Shown: positions 38,701 to 62,786 of the stretch, one piece after another
Layout of the letters: each line of letters starts with the position of its first letter
How positions within the stretch are numbered: position 1 is the first letter of the stretch
Source of the DNA: Strigops habroptila
Taxonomy: Eukaryota > Chordata > Aves > Psittaciformes > Psittacidae
Direction of reading: 5' to 3'
Assembly (NCBI RefSeq): GCF_004027225.2
Contig: NC_044279.2
Coordinates: forward strand, 50,492,744 to 50,556,743
Length of the DNA: 64,000 nucleotides
Made by a program: the position numbers and the translations under genes
The notes under the pieces: generated by a model
What the model was told of the DNA's origin: nothing
The model's database searches: none
What the model saw: only the letters and a program-made list of their open reading frames with translations

Positions 38701-41245
38701 AGTTGATTAGAGCAAAGTCACTGCAGATTTAATGCCAGAGTATGCGTTATTCTTAAGATTAGTTGATAATACAACTTAACATAGAATATACTGCCCACCT
38801 CTACAGTACATGAAAAAGATTAGCTGAATACTCTAGGATGTGGCTTCTTTTCTTAAGCAGTGGCTACTATTCATGTCTTTAATTTAGCCAAGGGAAGAGA
38901 TGGTGTTAAGTGGAAAATACAAGACTGGTGAACAAATTCTTCGTCTAACAAATGAAAGATTTGCAGTTCCAGAAATACTCTTCCATCCTTCAGATATTGG
39001 TATTCAAGAGATGGGAATTCCTGAAGCCATTGTCTATTCTATTCAGAATTTACCTGAAGGTATAATCTTAAAAAGTATTTTGAAAAAATTGCGTGTGGTT
39101 TGGTGGTTTTTTTAGGTTTGGGGTTGTTTTTTTAAGCATCCAAAGTGTTTTAAGAAGCTGGTACTGTCAATATGCCACTTACTAAGTTATGAACTGTTCT
39201 GTCTTCTGGTGTGTGTCATATACTCTACAAGAGTCTCTGTTAGGGAAACACAGTTTTTTGGTGATTCATGGATTGATTTCTACTTTCAGTTAATCACTGT
39301 AGACTTAATTCTTCTTAACATCCTTTTCTAATGTGACCTATCTGTCTTTGACACCAATGATGGAATATACTCAAAATTAGCTTTAGTTGTGTTTTAAAAT
39401 ATCTTTCTACACAGGAAGAAAAATCAAGCTGATGAAAAAAATGAAACTGACCAAACTCAGTAATTTAAGCACCAAACTATAAATCCTTTCTGACTGCTGT
39501 TTGTCAGAAGTAATACTAAAGCTTTCATTTTATAGATGATGTACATGTAATTAAAGTTACTGCTACAAAGACGACTTCCATAGGTTCTATGATGCCACAT
39601 ATTTATGGTGGCATTGAGGCTATTATTTTGTACTCCTAAGAAAATTGTATAATTTAAAATCCCTTTTGAAAGGGGAATTGTGTTGGCAGACATGAAATTT
39701 AATAGATCATATAAGAAAACAGTAGTTATCCAAGTCAGATTCTAAAAAGCACAAAGAACGGAGAGATTTATCACTTTCATGTGTTTCTCAATAAAAGTAC
39801 TTAACTGATATGATCATTAGATGATCATAAAATTCTTCTGTGCATATTTTTTTTACTTTTGTTCCAATTCATAACAAAATTGGGGAAAAAACTTGAATCT
39901 TTAAGTACATATTCAGTCTCTAACTACAGATTTACTTCCTTTACAGAAATGCAGCCTCATTTCTTCAAGAACGTAGTCCTGACTGGGGGAAACACCCTTT
40001 TTCCAGGCTTCAGAGATCGGGTTTATTCTGAAGTTCGATGTCTCACTCCAACTGATTATGATGTTTCCGTTGTTCTTCCTGAGAAGTAAGTTCTACGCTT
40101 TACAGAACAAGCTTTGTTTTTCTAGCAGCACAAACTATAAAGTAGGATTTCTTTTGCTGGTTCAACCTAAAACAGAGGAAGTTCAGGTTAGATATAAGGA
40201 AGAAGTTCTTTACTGTGAGGGTAGTGAGGCACTGGAACAGTTGCCCAAAGAAGTCGTAAATGCTCCATCCCTGGCAGTGTTCAAGGCCAGGTTGGACAGA
40301 ACCTTGGGTGACATGGTCTAGGGTGAGGCATTCCTCCCCACGGTGGGGGGATTAGAACTAGATGATCTTAAGGTCCTTTCCAACCCTAACTATTCTATGA
40401 TTACAAAGATACAGGGGTTAATTTAAAAAGTGAACCAGAATTGTGCAATAAGAATGTTTTAAATCAGTGTATTTTCAGGCAAACCAGGTAAATTAGAGAC
40501 CACCTGTTTACCCTGTACTTTAGGTAATAAAGTTAAGCATGTAAGTGTTTTCAGGATCAGTCTTGGTATTGTAAACAGATAAATGAGACTGTATTGTCAC
40601 TACGTGGATACATAAGTATGCAAGATAAGAATTTAGTCTTTCACTTGGAAGATTTTGCAGCCTATGAATGCTGCCATGTCATTATTAATGTAGCCACTTC
40701 AGGGATTTGGAAGGGGTAACATCTTTGCAGATTGAGAGTACACAGTTGAGACAAAACAGGCATATCTTGAAAGAAGAAAAAAATAATTACTGTTTAAAAA
40801 GTATTATTGAAGCATACTTTTAAATATTATGAAGAATCATTATCTGTGCAAAGTAAATACAAACAACATCTTCCTGTCCTGCCCTCTTCACACCTGCGTC
40901 CAAAAAGGGACTTGCTATTTATAAAACACACATTCAGTCATCCCTGCTATAATTTCCAGGTTTGTGTCAGAGCTTGTCTGGAGTTGGATGGTTTGATTTA
41001 GCAATCAAAAATATATTTTTAAATAGGATAAATAAAAGTCTTGGAAATCATCACTGCATGCTTCTATTTGAAATGTACTTATAGATGAGTAACAGTAACT
41101 CTGTTCATTTTTCAGCCCTATTACTTACTCCTGGGAAGGTGGGAAGCTCATTTCTGAAAATGATGATTTCGAAGACATGGTAGTAACTAGAGAAGATTAT
41201 GAAGAACATGGACACAATATCTGTGAAGAGAAGTTTGACATATAG
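32386..41245 (+). CDS. ACTR6: ACTR6 (actin-related protein 6), complete
   Basis: Nuclear actin-related protein, a subunit of the SRCAP (SWR1-type) remodeller that places H2A.Z in chromatin (family knowledge). Eleven coding exons: 32386-32453, 32953-33070, 34779-34847, 35909-36032, 36866-37001, 37092-37148, 37842-37940, 38127-38205, 38888-39059, 39947-40085, 41116-41245. All are GT/AG. The total is 1,191 nt including TAG, giving 396 residues, the same length as the human protein. Actin-fold landmarks are visible: phosphate loop [12 protein letters not shown] (6-17), second phosphate loop [10 protein letters not shown] (148-157), and [10 protein letters not shown] (320-329). It ends CEEKFDI. 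The start has good context (GGAACATGGCG) and opens directly into the conserved N-terminus. CR1 copies sit in introns 2 and 10. Downstream, two AATAAA signals follow the stop by 140-270 bp. DEPDC4 is convergent. Confidence 0.98.
33206..34530 (-). repeat. CR1 LINE, 1.3 kb with end of ORF2, in ACTR6 intron 2
   Basis: Antisense to ACTR6. From the right, the minus strand gives the RT palm and thumb regions, then the post-ORF2 region ('GGTGAGGCCACACCTTGAAC', 'GTTCAGTCTGGAGAAGAGAA'), and the 3' tail with the usual 'ggttagacttgatctt' block. This is the longest CR1 in the window. The 5' part of ORF2, the endonuclease and ORF1 are missing. Confidence 0.93.
33805..34218 (-). pseudogene. CR1 reverse transcriptase fragment (137 codons)
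   Basis: The open frame contains [18 protein letters not shown] followed by the FADD catalytic box (FADDIKL) and [11 protein letters not shown], the classic CR1 RT order. The block before it reads VPLDSELGP, where active copies have a VPQGS-type motif, so this copy is mutated. It is part of the 33.2-34.5 kb CR1 copy and has no gene function here. Confidence 0.9.
36415..36461 (+). repeat. T13 tract followed by G-run cluster in ACTR6 intron 4
   Basis: Thirteen T residues run straight into nine G (36428-36436), then G runs of 4, 5 and 3 at 36438, 36450 and 36459. It is on the coding strand, so it would also be in the pre-mRNA. Confidence 0.85.
40170..40402 (+). repeat. CR1 LINE 3'-end fragment in ACTR6 intron 10
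   Basis: Plus-strand CR1: 'aggttagatataaggaagaag', 'tgagggtagtgaggcactgg', 'ttcaaggccaggttggacag', 'ttagaactagatgatcttaa', 'ggtcctttccaaccctaac', then tattctatgatt. Begins about 85 bp after the exon 10 donor. Confidence 0.92.
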
Positions 41246-41386
41246 GCAGTATAGTTGGATACATTGTTATTCCATTGTTTCAGTCAGAATGGAATTTGAA
41301 GTACAACCTGTTTCCTGTCAGTTAGGATTGTGTTTTAGCTTTCCTGTGTTTAAGTGGGTTGGGAAAAATAATTTTCAGAGTTTAAA

Positions 41387-41392
41387 AATAAA
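41387..41392 (+). other. ACTR6: Polyadenylation signal AATAAA for ACTR6 (proximal)
   Basis: Canonical hexamer 142 bp after the TAG. Use of this site is inferred. Confidence 0.65.
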
Positions 41393-41505
41393 TTTTACAA
41401 GGCTAATACTATGAAGTAACATGTTCATTGTCATTTCACTGTGTTCTCATCTTTTACTGATAGCTTCACTGTATTCTTATTGCAGAAAACCTCAATGCAT
41501 GAGGC

Positions 41506-41511
41506 AATAAA
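41506..41511 (+). other. ACTR6: Polyadenylation signal AATAAA for ACTR6 (distal)
   Basis: Second canonical hexamer, followed within about 20-60 bp by GT-rich sequence (gtgctggtgtggc and later ttgtttgggggtttgtt), a good downstream element. This makes it the stronger candidate for the main 3' end. Confidence 0.6.
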
Positions 41512-41699
41512 AGTACTGAATGCTTGTGCTGGTGTGGCATTAATACACAGTGAGAAGAAATTGAGTTGTTTGGGGGTTTGTTTTTTGTTTGGGGATTTTT
41601 TTTTGTTCTCAAATGACTGTTATTCCAACTCCTGTATGCAGTTAAAGGGACATTAAATACATCTCAAAAGGTCTCTTCTGAGATTGCCTATCCTGAAAA

Positions 41700-42464
41700 G
41701 GATGTGATGGTTGGAGGCCGTCTTGGGCAAAGCGATCCCAAAATGATAGAATTCTCAATCTTTGGAGAGGTCGGGAAGAAGGTCAGCGAAACCTCCGCCT
41801 TAGACTCCTAGATGGCTGACTGTGGCCTGTTTAGGATGCTGCTTGGCAGAATTCCTTGGGACAAAGGGTCCAGGAAGGCTGGATACTTTTCAAGAATGAC
41901 ATGCTTAAGGTGCATGAGCAGGCGCTCCCCATGTGCCGAAAATCAAACTGGCAGTGAAGAGACCAGCCTGGATGAATAGGGAGATAGTGCTTGAACTTAG
42001 TGAAAAAAAGGAGAATTTATCACCTGTGGGAGAAGGGACTGTCATCCCATGAAAATATAAGAATGTTGTTAAGTTATGTAGAAAGTTAGAAAGGTGAAGG
42101 CACAGATGGAACTAAATCTGGCCACTGCCATAAACAATAATAAAAAAATACTTTTACAAATATATTAGCAATAAAAGGAGGGCCAAGGAGAACCTCCATC
42201 CTCCGGTGGTTACCAGGGAAACCTAGTGACTGAGGATGCGGAAAAAGCTGAGGTGCTTAATGCTGCTTTTGCCTGTTTTTAACAGTCAGATCAGCCGTCC
42301 TCAGGGTACTCAGTTCCCTGAGTTGGATGGCAGAGATAGGGAGGCCCTCAGTGATACGATCTAGTGATGGTCTTGGCAGTCCTGGAGTAATGCGTGGACT
42401 TGATCATCTTAAAGGTCTTTTCCAGCCTAGTTGATTCTGTGTTACTGTGATTAATGTTCTATGA
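41700..42464 (+). repeat. CR1 LINE fragment downstream of ACTR6
   Basis: Starts with a degraded CR1 ORF2 region ('cttgggcaaagcgatccc', 'cagaattccttgggaca', 'accagcctggatgaatagg') and ends with a CR1 3' tail ('gatggtcttggcagtcc', 'cttgatcatcttaaaggtct', 'ttccagcctagttgattctg'). The middle has been deleted or diverged. Frame is broken throughout. Confidence 0.82.
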
Positions 42465-43689
42465 ATAGACGCAAGTCTCTTTACTTTGAAGGTGGCATCG
42501 CTTGTTCTCTGATAAGAGTGCACTGGAAAGTACCTCCAGACTGAACTCTTCACTCTGTAAGTTTTATACTGCAAAATAAATTCATACTCACAATTAATTT
42601 GATAGCTCTATGCTAAAAATCATAAAGAGAAATGAGTGAGAGCACCAAGTTTCCCTACCAAACGATTCTGTGTCAAATATTGTTAAAAATAACTTACAGA
42701 ACTTTCTAAGGTCCAGTAAAGTTTTCCTAATTTTGGAATGTAACTGAAAGTCTAACAACGAAGAGCAGTAATCTGTAGTTCACTAAACTTGTCTTGTTCA
42801 GCAGGCGTTTATACTTAAAAGGTAAATACCACATTTCTTTCAACAGAAGACTGAGAATTAGTAGATCCTGCTGTCACGGGAAGTAAGGCAGGGCTCTCAA
42901 GACCTCTCCTTTCTTTTGCAGAACTAGATCTATCTTGACTTCTTGTCCCTCAAGGAACCCTGAAGGAAACCACCTAACAGCTGTAAACTCCTGCTGCCCA
43001 CTTGAAGCATTTCCTTACTGTTTGATACCTGGTTCTACACCCACTGAACTGCCTCTTTGTTATGAAAGCCCTATGAAATGACAGACCAATTCATTGTTTT
43101 TTACGCAATGCTTTATTACCATCTTTAAATTAGCACAAGAAAAAATTTATCAAGTCACAAAGTGCAATAATTTGTTTTTTTAAAAACAGTTTTTCCCAAA
43201 GCAATTCTCTAGCCTACAAATTACCATGTTGCCGTCCCTCCCTGTTACCAGGTTCAGTATTTTGAGTGAGACCCAGTAAAGGGATTGAAGAAAGGAAAAA
43301 ACCCAAACAACAACAAAAGATCAAACAACCACCCAACAACAAATAAAATCCAACCTGAAAACCCCTTTTCCCACAACTCAACACCAGAACCACTTAATCA
43401 AAAAATACTTTCCTGTTTACAATTCTCAATAACCTACTTCTGTACATGCTCCCTCTTCTGGGAAAATGACCAAACCCCCACCACAGGGCTAGATAAAGAA
43501 CTCTAGTCTAGCGTGGCCCTGTACTCTAGTAGTTAGGGCATTCACCTCTGAAGGATGAAACTTGGTCAGCACTTCTTTTCAGAAAGCTTTGGTATCCTGG
43601 TAACTTGACTATATGTTTGAAGAGCAATTGAGGATGTAGATACCTAAAGAAGCATATTCATGATAAAAAAAGTCATGGTCATAGTGCAG
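42465..43689. other. Convergent intergenic/3'UTR interval ACTR6-DEPDC4
   Basis: No coding feature seen. On the minus strand AATAAAG at 43112-43117 is a possible distal DEPDC4 polyadenylation signal. A plus-strand open frame at 43285-43506 is in low-complexity AAC-rich sequence and is treated as chance. Confidence 0.55.
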
Positions 43690-43993
43690 TTAGTTCAGCA
43701 ACAGGGCCACGAAAATGATAAGGATTGGAGCATCTGTTATGCAGGGAAGAGGCTGAGAGAGCTGTGATTATTTAGCCTTCAGAAGAGAAGGCTCAGGGGA
43801 GGGAGTAAAGAAGACTGAACCAGTCACTTCTGGACCAGACTCACCTGAGCAGCTGTGGCATCTGCATCCTTGGCGATGCTCTGAACTGAACTGGAAAAGG
43901 CCCCAAGCAACCTGCACTAATTGACTCCACTTTGAGCTGGGCAGTGGGACTTGACCAGAGGTACCTTCCAATCTCAATTCTATGTTTCTATGA
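43690..43993 (+). repeat. CR1 LINE fragment
   Basis: 'caacagggccacgaaaatgat', 'ggagcatctgttatgcaggg', 'gaggctgagagagctg', 'ttcagaagagaaggctcagggg' mark the end of CR1 ORF2. The terminal 'taccttccaatctcaattctatg' closes the 3' tail. The region between is diverged or replaced. Confidence 0.85.
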
Positions 43994-44294
43994 CCAATAC
44001 ATGATCAAATGTCTGTCGTGAGGATGGAAGGAGTAATTTAACCCCATAACATTATATTGCATATTTAATGATTTGAATCAACATTTCCTTGTCAGCATAC
44101 AGTTAACCATCAATGTGCAAACAAGCCAACACGCTTTTTAGCTTTGCCCTATGAACCATAAATGTTATCAAAGTACTTGGGACAAGTAACTGGATACTAT
44201 CAAAGTATCCTCATGTTAAAATAAGCTGCTTAATTACACCAAATGATCTAAACCAAGATTGTTATTATTTCTCAATTTTTTTTCAAAATGTAAT

Positions 44295-44300
44295 TTTATT
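44295..44300 (-). other. DEPDC4: Candidate polyadenylation signal for DEPDC4
   Basis: AATAAA on the minus strand about 550 bp downstream of the DEPDC4 stop. An alternative lies at 43112-43117. Transcript data would decide. Confidence 0.4.
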
Positions 44301-44853
44301 CTTGCTTTTGTGTAACTGCCAAATAAGCAGCAGCTCAGTCTGCCAGTGAGGAAAGAGCAACAGGCTGCAATTACTGACTGCAACAGCTCCCCTGACTAAT
44401 GAATCTTGCCTGCCACGAGCTTGTAACATTTTTGATGCACTTTGTACGCTTTTACAACACTCATAGGAGTCATAATCTACAGTTAGATGATTACAGTTAG
44501 ATTATGAACTACAGATTGAAAAGAATAAAAATCTTATGATTATCAACCCAAGCATGGCTCAGAATGCAGACTCGGCTCAGCTAGAAATCCATGTGCTTAA
44601 GGACACAATGAAAAAAGCATCAAAATCTGAACTCACAGCAGCACGAGCAGTGTGTCATTATTGCTAACTTTAAAATAATTAAGAACATTTTGCTTAACAA
44701 GAATCATTAATCAGAATCAATGCTTTTTGGCAGCATAGTGATTTCGGTAGTTGTAGTTTCCTGTAACTGAAGACGTAAGAACATAAGACAATGGTTTATA
44801 CCATTTCCATATGCATGCTCCCCTTTAAAGAAAAAAAAAGGCTGTGTTGATGT

Positions 44854-57232
<12,379 letters not shown>

Positions 57233-57369
57233 AACAGCAGCTGGTCCCGCCGGCGGAAGCCAGGCCAGTGCATCACTTCCCGCCCTCCTCCACCTCCCCT
57301 GGCCACCGCCCCAAGACCGCCCCTTCGGGGCGGAAGTGAGCGCGCTCCGGCCGCCCCCTCCCCGGCGCT

Positions 57370-57514
57370 GTGGCTGTCGCTATGGAGTAGCTGGAGCGGG
57401 ACGAGGCAGAGCCGGGACCGGAGCGAGAGACGGAGCCGGCGTGACAGGCGGCGCGCCGGGCCCACGGGGCGACGGGCAGCCGGGCGCTGCGACAGCAGTT
57501 TCCCACGGGCTCAG
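57370..57514 (+). other. SCYL2: SCYL2 noncoding first exon (5' end approximate)
   Basis: A strong donor CTCAG/GTAAGC follows 57,514 in the CpG island on the plus strand. The next acceptor in the right context is CTTTGTAG/GATAG at 62,582, 28 bp before the SCYL2 ATG, so this exon is most simply its 5'UTR exon. The 5' boundary is a guess. Confidence 0.6.
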
Positions 57515-60500
57515 GTAAGCGGCCTGCCCCCCGAGCCACGGGGAAGGAGCGGCTGCTCGTGGCCTAGCGGCGGGGCGCGGGGCGCGCAGGGCCCACAGGG
57601 GCACGGGGCGGTGGCCTCGCGTCCCGGGGGCCCGGCGCAGAGCGGTGGACGGGAAGGGGCGGCCCAACGAGGGGCGATCGTTGCGTGAGCGGGGCCTGGC
57701 GGGGACCGTTGAGCCGCCCGAGCCGGTGGATCACCTGCCCGCAGACACCGCTCGCTGCCGCCTGCCTGTGGCCGTCGCCTGCCCCAGGCAGGCTGCCTCC
57801 GGTTGCCCCGCGGAGCTGCGAGGACAGCCACCGGCCCTTCGGCAGCGGGAAAGAGGGGAGTCCCTTCGCGCCGCTGGCGGGGGGTTCTCGGCGGAGCGGT
57901 GTGAGTCCGGTCTCGCTGAAAACAGCAGTAAATACTTTGTCTAGGAGGACTGTCTCTAGGAGAGGCGGTCCAGGGGTTTGTGCAGCGTTTAGATTAGGTT
58001 CCGCCTGTCAACAGGCGCCAAGCAGATCCCCCTGCATGGATCTCGTGCCGTGAGTTTCTGGTGGGGTTTCAGTTGCAGCTCAGTAGCGAAATGATGAAGA
58101 AAAAATTGTGAAGGCGATTTGCAGTGAGGACAGCTACACCGTGCGCAGTGCATCATTGCATTTGATTCTCAGGTTGTTTTTGTAACAAGTGCAAGAGGTT
58201 GGTTGTGCCTGAAAGATGTGTTGGTTTGGGGTTTTTTGCGTGGTTTATGTTTTATTTGTTTTCTCTCTTTGAGAGTCGGTTGTTCTATCACCTGTTTTTT
58301 CTGTGAATTCATCTTTGTTTGGGGCAGATGGACAGGATGGAAGTTTAGGTTGGGTGGCATGAAGTACTCGTGCACCTGCCTGCTGTCTTGGTTCACAAAG
58401 GGGAATCTCAGCTTGAGATGTGTTAAAATGCTGGAAGAATGCATGATGCATTGCTTTACAGTGTGCGCTCATATCCATGCATCAGACGAAGCTATGAATT
58501 AGTTATGGTTTATTAGAATAAATTAATAGTTTTAAATCATACAGTTGTTTTACATGACATGAGAATGGTGAGGAATTGAGGAATCTTTGTTTTGGATTTA
58601 CCTTTATTTCACATTCTGAGTGTTTTGCCCCATTTCTCTCATTGTTGTGCTGGCTGTTTCCTCCTGTCTTGCTAAGTGATTAGGTTGTCATCATGCTGAC
58701 ATATTGTTTCTGATATGCATCAGCATAGAGACCATTATTGACTGGGAGGAGAATTTGTGAAAAAAAACCCACATTGCCCATCCAGATTTCTTTTTAGGAT
58801 TAGTTCCACGTTTCATGGGCTTAGTGTCAGTAGCGTGAATATTACCCATGAAATTCAAACAGGAAGACATCAAAGTTTTCAAACTTACGTGGAATGTCCT
58901 TTGTTGCTTGTCTGAACACTGTTACTCTTAATATCCTGTACTTTTCTCATTTATTACATTTTAACTTGAAATGAATGTTTCATTGTGGGTGACTTTCTTT
59001 GTTGTCCCATGGTTGTTAATTTTTCTATAAATAGTAGCTTAGTCTTAAAAGAACTAAACAAACCAGGGTTTGTACAGTTGCGAACTAAAACTGCATATTT
59101 CAAATATGGTTAAATCATCATGATTTGCTGTATAATAGATACTACCCAAAATAAATGTATGGGTTGGTTTTTTTTTTGGCGTGGATTTTCCAGGTATATT
59201 TTACAGTCCAAATGCTGATACGAGGATTTCTACAAATATGCAGTGTTAGATGGACGTATAAAACGGAAGCTGCTTATTGAGAAATAAGTTTCTCAGTACT
59301 CCTTACTCTGTAGCTAAATTAAACAGTGGTTTGCATACCATCAAGCTGGAGAGGAACAGGTTGGACAGGGCCTGCCAGGCTTGATTTTTAAACCCTAACC
59401 CTTCAGACACTGGAATGCTGTTAACATTCTTACATAGTGGCTTTTCCAGGCTTCTCACTAGAGTTAGACTTTCACCCACAGCAGAGGGCACTTCTGATTT
59501 AACCAAGGCTACACCATTTTTCCACCAGCTGTGTAGAGATGCTCCCTTTCAGATTTATACAAAGGAATTTGAACATGCATATGCATTTTGTTCATAATAT
59601 CTCCACAATTAATTTTGCAAAGTCTCTTTAGTTTTCGGAGTTTTAACACTAAGATTGTGTTGCATTGATACTAGAGAAAATTTGATGGCTGGGAGTGAAT
59701 GAAACAATGCAAAAAGCACAAGATTTAAAACCAAATAAATTAGATTTGTGGTTACCTTAAACTCATTAGGATTGATTTTATAGTCCTTTAGCATATAGAG
59801 TTTGCCCCATGGAATAGCTGCAGAATAAAACCTCTGAGAGCTGGAAACACCTCCCATTTAGAATACTCTACGATCCTTGTTTCTACCTTGTTTCTATCAG
59901 GTTAATGAAAAATTCCTTTATACAGGGATATTAGCCGATGTCTAACAGCTCTTTGGTCTTGGGCTGCAGAGTTAGGAATTGTACGCATTTTTCCACAGCA
60001 CAATTCTTAAAGTAAAATTAATATAATGTTATAAAATGTCACATAGTGTAATAAAATAATTAAGGAATTCTATGTTCCTGTAATTTATTTCCAGTTATGT
60101 TCTCAACAAAACACTTAATAAATACCAAGCAAGTACATAATTATTCTTAAGATTATCTCATTATATTCAGGCTCAGCTCCTCATCTAAAACTCACAGTCT
60201 GCAAAATTAAGACCAACTCCACCTTGAATGTGCTTGCAGTTGAAGCTGGTTGTGCTCCTGAGTAGTCCCCCTTGAAGCTATAACTGCTCTTTCTTATTTT
60301 AAAGTTGAGTATTTGCAAGATTGAGATCTGTGCAGCACAATACCTTCCTTTTTTATATTTTCCTAAAACTCCTAGTCCGGTTCTTCATTTAGTAGCATAA
60401 ATTTGAGTCAGCTGACATGGAAAATGGGGAAATATCTATCAAGCTAGAGAATTTAGTGTACTTCTGCATTGCTCTATGGAAGAATACTGAAGGTGGGCTA

Positions 60501-62581
60501 TAGCTGCAACAATATACTGGAGCGAATTGTTCAGTAACTCAGGTAATTTTTAAGAAGTTGTTTAGTATATCTATTACCACTTTCAGAAAACAAGTCTATC
60601 ATTCCAATGTAGTATTAATCAAATTATTTGTCCTGATTTCTAATGGCATCAGATCTATGGGGAGGAAGATGTGCATGTCCGAATAACTTTAGTGTCGTTG
60701 ATTTCAGTCAAGCTATAGAGGTGTCAAAAAACTCCATCTCTGTCTTGGATATGGGAGAAGCTGTGGAATAAATGTAGATATTATGCAGGCCAGAACATTG
60801 CTGTATAAATGTATATAATACAGTGGGAAGAGCTTTAATTCGTACAAGCAAGCACCTCACGTGATCAGAAGGACATTGGGACTGATTAGTCCCAGTGCTC
60901 ACTGGATTATTTGTTAGTGCCTTTGCTTCTTTTGTCCTTGTTACCATGACTTGATAAATATCATCTTTGTCACAACAGAATTTTGTCTCTGCCATCCGAA
61001 TAGTAATGACTTTCTCTATTTTTCAAAGTAGTTTAACACAAATTATATGCCAGTGAGTCGAGTATATGACAAATAAAGCCATAATTGAAAATAATATTTC
61101 TGCAGATGCAGTACATTTCCTGATGTGCTATCTTAGGTTTATTTTACTACAGGTTGAAGAAATAGTACTCCTCACACCTTTTTTGAAAGAATGAAGACAT
61201 ATCCTTAAATGTTGCTTTTGAATATAGCACATAATGCTGATTCCAGGAATTAATTTCTTCTTGCATTCTCTCTTCATCTTTGCTCACACTGATAAGGAAG
61301 ATGAATGTCTATCTCTATTTTTCACTGTTTGTTTCCTGTCTTCATTCTTTCTTGTGAATCCATATCAGAGGGACAATTGTATAAATGGGACATAGGCTTC
61401 AGAACTTCTGTCTCCAGAATAGGCAAGTCAGATTTTTTGGAACTAATTATGACAACTTAGGAAACTGTGGAAATACACACTAAAGGGAAGATGAACTGAA
61501 TTGTAAGCTGCCACCATCTTTTAGCTCATAAATTTACAAGGTGATGTAAAAAACTTCCTTGCACAATTTTTTTAAAATAAAGCATAAAGAGATGGTTTCT
61601 TTTTTCCTTCCCTTGCAACAACTGATTAATACTTAAGCTCATTAATACTTAGATCATACAAGTAGTGATGTCAGCAACCTGATGGGTAAAATACTGAATT
61701 TTAAGCTTTGACAAGCACAGTATAGGAAGGAACACATTTTTTCTTTACTTCTGAATATAATACACATCTATTGTTCTGCTGGTCTGGAATCTTAAGCAAT
61801 GCCTCCCTGAAAATGTGCAGTTCCATGAACACTGGAATTAAAGTACCCTGTTTTCTTTTCGATTTGGTTTTCTTTGTTGATTGATATTGATATATCAGGC
61901 GTGAACCTTTCCCTTCATGGGAGCAGATTATAGATTCTCTGCTTTGTTCAGTTACCTGTTTTCAAGAAATGGTTGAATTTCTCAGTCCTTAATTGCTTTG
62001 TTAGGTCTAATGAAGAATGATCCAGAGATTTAGAAGTTTTTGAGGAGGAGTAGAAGCAATAGTCATAGTGAGGTGGGGGTCAGTCTCTTCTCCCAAGTAA
62101 CAAGTGATAGGACAAGAGGGAGTAGCTTCAAGCTGTGCCAGGGGAGGTTAGATTGGATATTAGGAAAAATTTCTTCACTGAAAGGGTGGTCAGGTGTTGG
62201 AACAGGCTTCCCAAGGAAAGTGGTGGAATCACTGTCCCTAGAAGTGTTCAAAAACTGTGTAGATGAGGCCCTCAGTGATACAGTTTAGTGGTGGTCTTGC
62301 CAGTTGTGGGGAAGTGGTTGAACTTGATGATCTTAATGGTCTTTTCCAATCGAGTTGATTATATGATTCTATGATGTATAACCTCCAGGCATACCCACGC
62401 AAATAATTTTGTGCAGTATGAATATGTATAACTGCAAAGCCTGGGAAGTTACATTTCAGTATTCTTTTTTGTGAGTTACTCCTGTACCCTGTTGGATCCT
62501 TGTGTAGGTGTTAAACTTTTCAACATGTGTCTTGTGTTAGCAGAAATTGAGAAACCCTTTTTTTTTTCCTTGTCTTTGTAG
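57515..62581 (+). other. SCYL2: SCYL2 intron 1
   Basis: 5.07-kb intron that leaves the CpG island at about 57.9 kb. It holds a CR1 copy at 62.05-62.38 kb. No other gene is recognised; open frames such as 58203-58502 (T/G-rich) have no domain. Confidence 0.65.
62048..62380 (+). repeat. CR1 LINE 3' fragment in SCYL2 intron 1
   Basis: A well-preserved tail: 'caagtaacaagtgataggac', 'agagggagtagcttcaagct', 'ggatattaggaaaaatttctt', 'aagtggtggaatcactgtcc', 'ttgatgatcttaatggtctt', then ttatatgattctatgatg. Sense to SCYL2. It ends about 200 bp before the first coding exon. Confidence 0.93.
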
Positions 62582-62609
62582 GATAGTACATTGGTGCACA
62601 GTTGAGACA

Positions 62610-62786
62610 ATGGAGTCCATGCTGAATAAATTGAAGAGTACCGTTACAAAGGTAACGGCTGATGTCACCAGTGCAGTCATGGGAAATCCTGTTACCAGGG
62701 AGTTTGATGTTGGCCGACATATTGCCAGTGGTGGTAATGGTCTTGCTTGGAAGATATTTAATGGAACTAAAAAATCGACAAAACAG
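62610..62786 (+). CDS. SCYL2: SCYL2 (SCY1-like pseudokinase 2), first coding exon, partial
   Basis: Pseudokinase of clathrin-coated vesicles, working in trans-Golgi/endosome traffic (family knowledge). The exon runs from acceptor CTTTGTAG at 62,581 to donor AAACAG/GTGGGT after 62,786. It codes 59 residues from MESMLNKLKSTVTKVTADVT to KKSTKQ and ends in phase 0. The segment REFDVGRHIASGGNGLAWKI is the start of the kinase-like domain: residues 41-47 (GGNGLAW) form the glycine-rich loop. The ATG is the first in the exon and the sequence is unmistakable. The rest of the gene (about 870 residues expected) lies beyond the right edge. No second coding exon was found in 62,787-64,000. Confidence 0.96.
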